Shown here piece by piece: positions 47,401 to 59,400 of a stretch of 64,000 nt of DNA (positions within the stretch are counted from its first letter, which is position 1; each line of letters begins with the position of its first letter). The notes under the pieces were generated by a model. It searched no databases. It saw nothing but the letters and a program-made list of their open reading frames with translations, and was not told the DNA's origin. The DNA is from Bos javanicus (Eukaryota; Chordata; Mammalia; Artiodactyla; Bovidae): assembly GCF_032452875.1 (NCBI RefSeq), contig NC_083875.1:74236178-74300177 (forward strand), in the 5' to 3' direction. The position numbers and the translations under genes are program-made.

Positions 47401-50400
47401 GTTGTTGTTAATGAATACTAAGTAAAACACAACTTTTGGGATGGTAGCTGTATTATTTTTTGTGCTAAAAGTAGAGTCCAATGTGGAAGAATGTAACAAG
47501 TATGGAAATTTTACAAACCACAGTATCTGGGGGTGCTGAGAATAGGAAAAGCGATGAGAGGAGTAGGACTTGAGCTGCATCTGAAAAGCTTTATTCTTTG
47601 AAAAGAGAGAAGGCAAATATGGAAAAATGTCAACTTCGGTTAAATCTGAGCAGTGTCTCTGTATTATTTGGTAGAGTTTTCTCTGACAGACAGCATAATA
47701 TCTGTACTTTCTCTCTTCATAGTGTAATGGGTCTTTATACTCACAGAAAGGTTAGAAAACTGCTGGGGAGACTGAGGGAGAATAGGACCAAACATTCCAA
47801 CTTTGAGTGATCAAAATTAGTCTTCATCTTTGCATTGGCTTTCTGTGATCGTCGCTATTCAAGTATTTCCCAGATTGTTTTTACTTAAATAATTTCATAG
47901 TCCTCTTCTTATAACTTTATTCATTTAATGTTTATTCAGGTGACTTTATTCTCTTTCTCTTTAACCTCCTTTGCCTTTCTCTGAATTCTCTTCAGTTTCT
48001 GTATGTTGCAGAAACATCCAGCTCTAAAATCTGTTGACCATGGGTCTTTGAATATATAATTAATAAAAGTTCACTTGTGAATAGCTTGTATTAACAGCTT
48101 ATTAATAAGAAGCTTTTTGGATTGTATGTAAAAGCCGCACATCCACTTGGAAAGGAAACTTGGTAGCTTTGGTGTTCCCTGTTCTAACCCTCTGTGGTGA
48201 GGGGAACACCAGGACTCTGAACTTCTGAAACACTTGAGATATCAGTATTCACAATGTCGGGGAACACTGTAGAGCAATGGTTCTTAACTTTTTGACTGTA
48301 ACAATTCTCTGAGGAATCTAATAACCCTCTTCACAGAAAATGAGTATATTCACATACTCTTGTGTGCAGTTTTTTGGACTTTGATTATTCTCATGTACCT
48401 TCAACTACAAGCCCAAAATTCCAGGTAAAAGTAACTGCTGGACTTCTCTGGTGGCTCAGTGGTAAAGACTGCCTGCCAATGCAGGAGACACAAGTTCGAT
48501 CCCTGGTCCAAGAAGATCCCACATGCTGTGGAAAAATTGAGCCCTTGTGCCACAACTACTGAGCTTCTGCTCTAGGGCCCATGGGCAGCAACTACTGAAG
48601 CACCCTAGAGCCCATGCTCCACAACAAGAGAGACCACCATAACAAGAAGCCTGCACACCGCAACTAGAGAGTAGGCCTCTGCCCCGCCCCCCAAACCGCT
48701 TGCTGCAACTAGAGAAAGCCTGCTCACAGTAACGAAGACCCCGTGTAGCCATAAATAAATAAATCTTTAAAAAAAGAAAGAAAGCAACAAACCTACAAGC
48801 CCAGCAGCACAGCCCCCCCCCCCCCAAAAGTTCCAAAAAATACTGTAGAACATATAAGAATTTAGATTTTTTTTTAAATTCCCAACCTGCCTTTTCACAA
48901 GTACTGCACTGATATTGTGTAGTACTTCTCGGTCTTTTGTTTATGCCATTAAAAGTTTTTAGCATTCTCTTAAGTCACAGATTTTATCACTTAAAATTTT
49001 TTGTTCTGAAGTTTAATTTATTTCAAAAATCTGTTTGCCCAGTTTATTTTCTTTTTCTTTCTTTTTTTTCTATAACACTACTAGGAACCACAAACTAATT
49101 ACATCTTATTTGAAATGTTTGATAAGTTTATTGTGATTTCTTTATCTGGATCTTTAATAAGGATGATGAATTTGAGCAGGCCATAAGAAATCATGGGAAT
49201 GTGTGTGTGATGGTGTTGGAGGGGTTCATCCTTATAATCTTTAGATGATAATTTCTTCCAAAATGTAGAATTCAGGCATGGCTCATTTATATGATAGATT
49301 TGGGGACAGGTTAAATACTCTAAAATTTGTCATTCTTTACCTAAATTATATAAATATATGTAAACCAAATGGCACATAGAAAACACATATAACTTAACTG
49401 CTGCTAAGTCACTTCAGTTGTGTCTGACTCTGTGCGACCCCATAGACAGCAGCCCACCAGGCTCCCCTGTCCTTGGGATTCTCCAGGCAAGAACACTGGA
49501 GTGGGTTGCCATTTCCTTCTCCAATGCATGAAAGTGGAAAGTGAAAGTGAAGTCGCTCAGTCGTGTCCAACTCTTAGCGACCCCAGGGACTGCAGCCTAC
49601 CAGGCTCCTCTGCCCGTGGGATTTTCCAGGCAAGAGTACTGGAGTGGGGTGCCATTGCCTTCTCCAACTTAACTGCAATATACCTGAAAACTCCAGGTAC
49701 ATAGGGTTCAGATGAAATAGTTAGCTGCAAGCTAGTAAAGTTGGCAGTTGCTCTCTGTGTACATGTCATCTCTGCTGGGGCACCCACAGTGGTGCTTAGC
49801 GTGCTCTTCTCCACTGGGCAGAGGGGTGGCCAGGCTGGAGGAGTCCCTGCTATGTCTCTGTATGGAGCACTACAAATTACTCTATACACTGCCTTTCAGA
49901 TTCTGGTATACTCATTTGCATATGAAGGGCCATTAAGATGTGGCATTTTTATAAGTCCAGTTTTAAGCTTATAATGGGCATGCATACTCAGTTGTGTCCG
50001 ACTCCTTGCAACCCCATGGGATGTAGCCCTCCAGCCTCCTCTGTCCATGGGATTCTCCAGGCAGGAATACTGGATTGGGTTGCCATTTCCTACTCCAGGG
50101 GATCTTCCCGACGCAGGGACTGAACCTGCATCTCCTGTGTTGGCAAGTGGATTCTTTACACTGGGCCACTTGGGCACACAGAGTTAAATAAATGTGCTTG
50201 ATTCCATCGTGATGTAAATGGTTGGTTGAGTAAATAAGTGGGGAGAAAGTGCTTGTTACAGAGAATTCCAAATAACATGTGGATGGATACTCCTCCCTGC
50301 CCGGACTGTAACTTGTTCTATTAGACATGGATGGATTTAATGCCTCATTTCCAAAGCGGGAGAGAGTAAGTGTGCAGTGGAGAAACCTGGCAGTTTCTTT

Positions 50401-53400
50401 CCTAACCAAGTGATCACCGGTGGAAAAGTCATGTCAGTACTATGTATATATTTACTTCACTCTGGGCTCTTCCTGATACCCCATGATCTCAATCTGATCA
50501 TGAGGGGAACAACAGACATGCCCAGTGGAGGTACATTCCACACACTTTGCCACTGCTTCTCAGAACTGTCAGGATGAAGAAAAATAAGAAAGGCTGAGAA
50601 ATTGTTGCAGAGAGACTAAGGTGCCATGACAGCTAAATACGGTGTTGTTTGGATCCTGGAACAGAAAGAGGCGTTAGTGGAAAACCTGATGAAATCAGAG
50701 TAAAGTCTGAAGTCTAGTGAATGGTAACGTGGAATGTTAATTTCTTAGTTTTAACAAATGTACCGTGGTTGCATAAGATGCTGACATAAGGAAAAAACTG
50801 GGTAAAGAGTATATGGAAACACTCAGTGCAGACTTACTTCAGAGGTAAAGTTTATTGTAAAAAACACTATTTTATATATTCTCGATACTGAATCATTTTG
50901 TCTTGAAGGACTTGGGGATGTATGCTTTTAATTGGTAAACTATTTTCAGGGCCTTGTACTTACTTCAATCACAAATGTAACTTTTACTCTAAATAGTCCC
51001 TGGTGGCTCATATGGTAGAGAATTTGCCTGCAGTGCAGAAGACCCAGATTCCACCCCTGTGTTGGAAAGATAGCCTGGAAAAAGGAATGGATACCCATTC
51101 CAATATTCTTGTCTGGAGAACTCCATGAACTAGGAAAAACTGAGCCTGGTGGGCTATACAGTCCATGGGGTGGCAAAGAATTAGACATGAAGGAGCGACT
51201 AACCCTTAGGCTATTTTAACGACTTTTTGTGTGTGTAAAAGTTAAATATTAAGCATTATGCATATATAGACATATGACTAAGCATGTGCTTAGTCACTTA
51301 GTTGTGTCCGACTCTGTGACCCCATGGACTGTAGCCCACCAGGCTGCTCTGTCCTTGGGGATTCTCCAGGCAAGAATACTGGAGTGGATTGCTATGCCCT
51401 CCTCCAGGGGATGGACACACACACACACAGACACACACGGTTTCCCCCACCCCCTCTAGCGCACGCACACACACACACAGAGTTCCCCCGCCCCCTCTAG
51501 CTATAATAATTTTTGAAGGATAAGGACCTGGCTGTGACCTGATTTTAATATTAAGTGATATTTAATGAGTGGCATTAACATAGATTTTTTTTTATTTCTG
51601 TGCTGTTTTTATATGTACAGATGTTTTTATTCACCTGGTAGTAGAAAGTTTATGTTTTGTTGAGTCGGATCAGGGACTTTATTCTTGGGATCCTTTTGGG
51701 TGAGATATGAAATCACATGTTTAAGTATACTTAAAATGTGTTTCTTCTGTCGAGGTTAATCTCTCATTTTTTAAGACTTTCTTTATTTTTTCCCAGATAA
51801 AACAATAAAGTTATGGAAAATCAGTGAAAGGGACAAAAGACCGGAAGGGTATAACTTGAAAGAGGAAGATGGAAGGTATAGAGATCCTACTACAGTCACT
51901 ACACTACGTGTAAGTACATGTTAAAAAAAATCTGATTCCAATGAATAGTCTTCTGTAGTACTGTTATTATGTAGTCTAGATCCTCAACAGAACATGAATA
52001 GGAATAATTACACTCTGCCCCTTCCCAAGATTGTGTGACCAGACACAACATTAAAGACTCAAATTTTAAACAGACCCCGACCTACAGATGAGTCTCATCG
52101 TGGCCAGGGCCGAACCAGGACTCAACACAAGACTGTGTTTTGATTTGTTTTGTTTTTCACTATGCCACCATGCTCTCTTTTGTTCTTATGGTTTGGTTGT
52201 CAGCTATTAGAAGGTTAAGTTTCAAGATTAACTTTCTTTGGAGATCAAAAAAATAAAAATGGACTAAATCTTCTAGTTGCAATGAAAAATACCAAGAATT
52301 TGATTCTTTGGGCTGATTTCCTTTTTAGCCACTTTAAATCATAAACATTTATTAGCTTTGCAAGTCTTTCAAGCAAAAGATTGAAACTAGGAAAAACTAT
52401 AAATTCTGATAGTATTGCTCTCAGTTCAGTTCAGTCGCTCAGTCGTGTCCGACTCTTCGCTACCCCATGAATCACAGCACGCCAGGCCTCCCTGTCCATC
52501 ACCAACTCCCGGAGTTCACCCAAACTCATGTCCATCAAGTCAGCGATGCCATCCAGCCATCTCATCCTCTGTCGTCCCCTTCTCCTCCTGCCCCCAATCC
52601 CTCCCAGCATCAGAGTCTTTTCCAATGAGTCAGCTCTTCGCATGAGGTGGCCAAAGTATTGGAGTTTCAGCCTCAGCATCAGTCCCTCCAATGAACACCC
52701 AGGACTGATCTCCTTCAGGATGGACTGGTTGGATCTCCGTCCAGTCCAAGGGACTCTCAAGAGTCTTCTCCAACACCACAGTTCAAAAGCATCAATTCTT
52801 CGGCGCTCAGCTCTCCTCACAGTCCAACTCGCACATCCATACATGACCACTGGAAAAACCATTGCCCTGACTAGACGGACCTTTATTGGCAAAGTAATAT
52901 CTCTGCTTTTGAATATGCTATCTAGGTTGGTCATAAGTTTTCCTTCCAAAGAGTAAGCATCTTTTAATTTCATGGCTGCAATCACCATCTGCAGTGATTT
53001 TGGAGCCCCCCAAAATAAAGTCTGACACTTTCCACTGTTTCCCCGTCTATATCCCATGAAGTGATGGGACCGGATGCCATGATCTTAGTTTTCGGAATGT
53101 TGAGCTTTAAGCCAACTTTTTCACTCTCCACTTTTCACTTTCATCAAGAGGCTTTTTAGTTCCTCTTCACTTTCTGCCATAAGGGTGGTGTCATCTGCAT
53201 ATCTGAGGTTATTGAGATTTCTCCTGGCAATCTTGATTCCAGCTTGTGCTTCCTTCACCCCAGCGTAGGAAGGCAAATTTGTTTTTCATTTTTCTTCCCC
53301 TGTCAGCACTTTAAACAACCAATATCAGTTACTTTATAAAACTAAATCTGTGTAGTATTATGCTGTTTAATATTACCTCAGAAACTGGAGTAATGAAGTC

Positions 53401-56400
53401 TTCTGAACCTTCAGTTCTCTTGTAGAAAGTGAATATTTTGTAATCACTTCTTTTTCATGTCTTATTGACAGGTGCCAGTCTTTCGGCCCATGGATCTAAT
53501 GGTTGAGGCCAGTCCACGAAGAATATTTGCCAATGCCCATACATATCACATCAACTCAATTTCTATTAATAGTGATTATGAAACATATTTATCTGCAGAT
53601 GATTTGCGGATTAATCTTTGGCATCTGGAAATAACAGACAGGAGTTTTAGTATCCATTTGGTTTCCTTTTTCGGTGTTGGGTAAAGAAGGCATGTTATCC
53701 TCATACTGGATTTATTTTCATTCTCTCCTTGGGGTGTTTTGATTCTTACATAATAGCTTATTATTTTATAGCACTTTTTTGTGTTATTAAACACTGGGTG
53801 AAATTATTTGATAAAAGGCTTATAATGTATCAATTTAAAAACTGGATTCTTGGAATTTTAACGAATTTTTCTCTCTGTACCTATGAAAATAGAAAAACTT
53901 TTAATAGCTGTTTCTTGTAACAGAAACAAATATGTGGAGTATTATCTTTAAAATATTTTTAATTATAAAAGTATTCTCATTAAGGTTGGAAAAAGATCCG
54001 TGGCATGATGCATGATGGTCTAAATACTTCTCATTGTTTATGTTATCCTCCTAAAAATTTTCTGTGATTATGAGATATACACACACACATATATAGAAAT
54101 GTATATACATGTTTGTTTTTAAGTACTTAAGTTGTTGATAAATGTTAATTATCACACTACTATTAATGTATATCTTTCCAAATAGATATCATTTGAAAAA
54201 TTAACACTGTACTATAATTCATACTCTACCAGTGCAAGCATACCTCGGAGATACTACAGATGCAGTTGCAGACCACAAGAATAAAGTGAATACTGCCCTA
54301 AAATTAAGTCACACAAATTATTTGGTTTCCCAGTACTTATAAATGTTAGCGCTACATTGTAGTCTATTAAAGTATGTAGTTGCATTATGTCTTTTTAAAA
54401 AAAAAAATATGTATACCTTAGTTTAAAAATATTGCTGAAAAATGCTGATCATCACCTGCACCTTCAGCAATCGGTAATCTTTATGCTGCTGGAGGGTCTT
54501 GCCTCGTTGAAGGTTGCTGACTGATCAGTGGTGATTGTTGAAGGTTAGGGTAGCTGTAGCAGTTTCTTTGAAATAAGACAGCAGTGATGTTTGCCACATC
54601 AATTTTGACTCTTCCCGTCATGAATTATTTCTTTGTAGTCTGCAGTGCTGTTTGACAGCATTTCACGCAAGTGGAACTTCTTTCAAAACTGGAGTCAGCC
54701 CTCTCAAACCCTGCCACTGCTTTATCAGCTAAGTTTTTGTAATGTTCTCAGCCCTTGGTTGTCCTTTCAGCAGTTGACTAAATTCACCACCTTGTGTGTG
54801 TAGTTCATGGCACCCCCACACGATTACAGGATCAAAGATAGCTGAGCTGATCACAGATCGCCGAAACAAATGTAATAATAATGTAAAGGTTTGAGCTGAT
54901 GATGTTGGGAAAATGGTGTTTGATAGGCTAGCTTGATGCACAGTTGCTGCAAAACATCAATTTATAAAAAATGCGGTAAATCATAGGTGAAGTGCAGTGA
55001 ACTGATAGGTGAAACACGGTAAAGCAAAGCAAAGAAACAAGGTCTGCCTGTAATGCGTAAAAAATGCCTGCTTTCCTATACCTTTCGCGGTCTAGTTAGT
55101 GAAAGGGTCTCTAGTTGTTTTCATTTGCGTCTTTCATCCTTAGTAGACTTCAGCATGTTTTCATATTTTTTCAACCATTTCTTTTTGTTCTTTTCCAAAA
55201 TTTTCATTGGATTTGCATATATTCTTATTGGAGGTTTTTTTTTTTTTTTTTTAAGCACCTTTTTAATATCAGGTAAATCAGCTCCATTGTTTGTGTGCAG
55301 CTTCCCCATTGTGCTGCCTTCCAGATTTTTCCTTTTGTTTTGTTTGGAAATATGGTATGTTCTTGATATTTAGGATGATGGCCTAGCAATCTTTTCTTTA
55401 TGTCTTCTGGGATTTATATCATACTCAGGAAAAAAAAAAACCCTCTACATTCTAAAATAGAATTAATATGTGTGCTTAAGTCTGAATGAGCTGTAGATTT
55501 GAGAAATATAAAATTATACTTGACCTTTCTTTTAAGTGGAAATTCCTTAATAAAATGCTCTCCAGATATTGTGGATATCAAGCCTGCCAATATGGAAGAG
55601 CTGACAGAGGTGATTACAGCTGCAGAATTCCATCCCAACAGCTGTAACACATTTGTATACAGTAGCAGTAAAGGAACCATTCGGTTATGTGACATGAGGG
55701 CATCCGCCCTCTGTGATAGGCATTCTAAACGTAAGTTTATTTTCAAATGATAACATTTTCTGTTTGTCTTCAGACGTTGTAACTACATGTACATAGGTTT
55801 TCTTGGTGACTCAGACAGTAAAGAATCCACCTGCAGGAGATCTGGGATCAGTCACTGGGTTGGGGAGATCTCCTGGAGCAGGGCATAGCAACCCACTCCA
55901 GTATTCTTGCCTGGAGAATCCCATGGACAGAGGAGCCTGGCTGCCTACAGTCCATGAGGTTGCACAGTCAGACAGGACTGAGCGACTAAGCACAGCACAT
56001 GGGTCTTAAACCTCCTGTACCTTTTGGTAAGCTGCCTGACTCAACCTGAGACTTTACAGGTTCTCCTACTGGAAAAACAGAAGACTATCTCTGGGGCACA
56101 TCTGTTGAGTCTCAGTAGATGTACTTTTAATAGAATGCTATTCTTTGGGAACTTGGGTTTGGGTTCTCCAGTCCTGTCTGCAAGAACATTTCCTTTCTTG
56201 CCTGCCTCCCTCTTTTTTCTCCCCACTCCCTTCCTTCCTGTTTTGGGCTTCCTAGGAAGATTTTTTCCTGAGAAGAGGTTTCTTTGGCTCGTTTAAGTTT
56301 GAAGAGTACAAGGTTAAGAAATTCAGGGGTTGCATTATTCTTACCTCCATGTTGAATTTTTAAAAAACTTACTGTTACATACCTCTTATCAATCTAATTT

Positions 56401-59400
56401 TACCTGACCACTGAAAACCGTGGGTATGCATGGGAGTGGCGAAGGTGGTCTGTGTCTTGTGGTGATGGTATAGGCAAAGTCAGTGAGGTATATGTAGGAC
56501 CACAGAGCTGACACATGTCAGATGTGGCAGACAAGTCTGGTTCTGGTGAATTAGCCACATGACTCTGGAAAGTGCTGTGCTACATAATGTACTTTGCTTC
56601 TTCAGCTTCTGTATTCTCATTCTCCTAAGAAACTCTCTCAGGGAGGTTACAATCTTACAGATGTTCTTTGAGATGTTTTCCAGTTCTTTATTAGCCTGTC
56701 ATTTTTAGCTCACTGCTAGGAAGTTTGTGAATAATGTTTTGTGTAAATGCTTTGTCCAAGCCAGAGTAATTACAGATGGTCCCAACCTTTTTTGCTTGTT
56801 TTCAGTGTTTGAAGAACCTGAAGATCCCAGTAACAGGTCTTTTTTTTCTGAAATCATCTCTTCAATTTCTGATGTAAAATTCAGCCATAGTGGTCGATAT
56901 ATGATGACTAGAGACTATTTGTCAGTCAAAATTTGGGACTTAAATATGGAAAACAGGCCTGTGGAAACATACCAGGTATTTGGAATTCTTTCAATGAGTA
57001 TATAGCCTGTATGTGTTAACCCTAGTACAAAGTGTATGTTCACCATTGGGCTTTTTCCTTCAGAGATCCATGAATACACTGCTTTTCCTTATGTTAAATT
57101 TATATCTACTTTTATAGATTGTGTTTTCTATTTAGTTTTACAATTAAAATGTAAAGCTACCAATTTGTTTCAGTGATAACTTTTTTTTCCTACTGTTATC
57201 TACATTTGAAGTGAGGATGGAATTTAGGTCTCTACCGAGGTCTGGGGAGAAGACGGGGGAGAATAGCCAGGCCTTCACTAGAGGCATCCCAGATGGAGTG
57301 TGGACAGTGCTAGTTGAATTAGAGGTTAACCCTGGCGTGTTGCCCAGTCAGGTGAACTGGCTGGTAACTGTTGTCTTAAGCTGAAGGAGAGGGGCATATG
57401 AGTACCCACCAGACAGCTTTGGGGGCTGCCTGTCTGTCATAGAATGTCAATTCTGGATTCTCCCTGTCAGCCAAGCTGCTCCCGTGGGTCCCTTTCTTCT
57501 GGAGAAGAGAATGAAGATGTGCACAGCTGGGACAGGGTGCAGTTTTTCTACCTGTGCTGGCCTGGCTTAGTGATTGGAGTAGACTCACATCATACTCAGT
57601 GTAGCAGGTGCAGATTCAACTCCCACTGAGTTTGTATAAGCATCTAGCTGACCTGTTATGTGATTGAAGGGTAATGTTAACATTACTATTTGCCTCACAT
57701 ACTCATGGTGGGTCCTAACCCACAAGTGTTGTAAATCCTCTGTGTTAACAGATTTTCACTTAAAATGTCACACACAGTGGTCTGAATCATTCCATTAAAG
57801 ATAAAACAGACACTTAAAATGAGTTAGGTTGTTTCATAGAGAATTCTAAGCATTGAGAAAGTACTTGTTCTTTTCTATCATTACTTCATTTTAAGGTTCT
57901 CATTTAAATGAAAAAGAACAGTGAGATGGAGACTCTTTTTTTTCCCTTATGATCACAACATAGTAATATTAATATAGAAATGTATCATTTCTAAGAATAC
58001 TTTAAAAATTTATTTTCTAGTTGATCCCTTTGTGGAAAACTAATGAATATAGAATTGTATTTAAAAAAACAACTATTTTCATTAGCTTTGGGTACTATGT
58101 AAGAAATGGGCTTCCCAGGTGGCTCAGTGTAAAAGAATCCACCTGCCAATATAGAATCCACAGGAAATGCAGGTTCAGTCCTTAGATTGGGAAGATCCCT
58201 GGAGGAGGAAATGGCAGCCCACTCCAGTATTCTTACCTGGAGAATTCCATAGACAGAGGAGCCTGGTGGGCCAGTCATGGGGTCACAGAAAGTTGGACAT
58301 GATTGAGTGACCGAGTACATATTGTGTGTAAGCAATAACAAGTGTGTCAGATATTTCCATGATGCATACATGAAGTAACCATATAATTTATCACTGGATC
58401 AGGGCAGGGTCATGCAGTGCATAACATATGCATTTAATGGTGCTGTAGGCTTCAGTTAGTTATGCCCCAAAAACGGTAGTTAAAAAGGAAGTAAAGCCAC
58501 AGTATTATATGTTTTTTAATCAACAATTAATAGAAAATCAAGTGTTGGAAAATTCAAATATTGCTATATATTCTTTAATCAGTGTCTTACCTGTGCCATT
58601 TTAAGATGTTTTCTGGCCTCCTATTTTAGTCAAACTTACAAAGAGTAAATGTGCCATCCCCAAGAGGGTATATCTCTCAGTTGTATGAATGAAAAATGTG
58701 TATTTGTGGAACGGGGAGCTCGGTACCTTTACTATTTCTCAGAGAATTGAGTTTTTGTTTTGTTCTGAGAATTGAGTTTTAATGAGATTAAAGTATGTAT
58801 ATGATCTAAGAATTCCATGGACAGAGGACCCTGGTGGGTACAATCCATAGGGTCGTAAAGGAGTTGGACCCGACTGAGTGAGTTTCACTCAATCCATGTG
58901 TCTATATATTCCTTCTTAAAAAGATACAGACTTGTTGAATCATTTTCCAGTTTCAAGAGCAGTAGATCATGTGATATAAGCTAAGTACCCATGTGTTTGT
59001 GTGTGTGTATAATATTTTTTTCTCCCCTGCCCCGCCCCAGGTGCATGAATACCTCAGAAGTAAACTTTGTTCACTGTATGAAAATGACTGCATATTTGAC
59101 AAATTTGAATGTTGTTGGAATGGATCTGACAGGTAAATTGATTTTAATTTGAACTGAACATCTTATTCAAATGTGAATTGTTAGAGGAAAGAAATTTACT
59201 ATTTCACTCCTAGTATGATTGCCACATTTGCTAATGGCCAATGTGTTTTTCAACTGAGATAAATTACATTTCCCAACTTTATTTTCCCCAGGGTTTCCTT
59301 GAAATCTTACAGCAATATTGGCAGATAAAAATTAAACATTGTGTTTCATTAAGTAAATGTGAAAATACACTAGAAACTTATAATGTTATTATATAAATGT

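Noticed and set aside
48456..48965. 169-codon minus-strand ORF
   Set aside because: It is the antisense of a CHR SINE. Its Cys/Ser-rich peptide is SINE-derived.
53650..53684. Coding extension past the exon end (VSFFGVG then stop)
   Set aside because: The next exon restores the known B55 sequence exactly when splicing occurs at 53649, so the extension is intron read-through.
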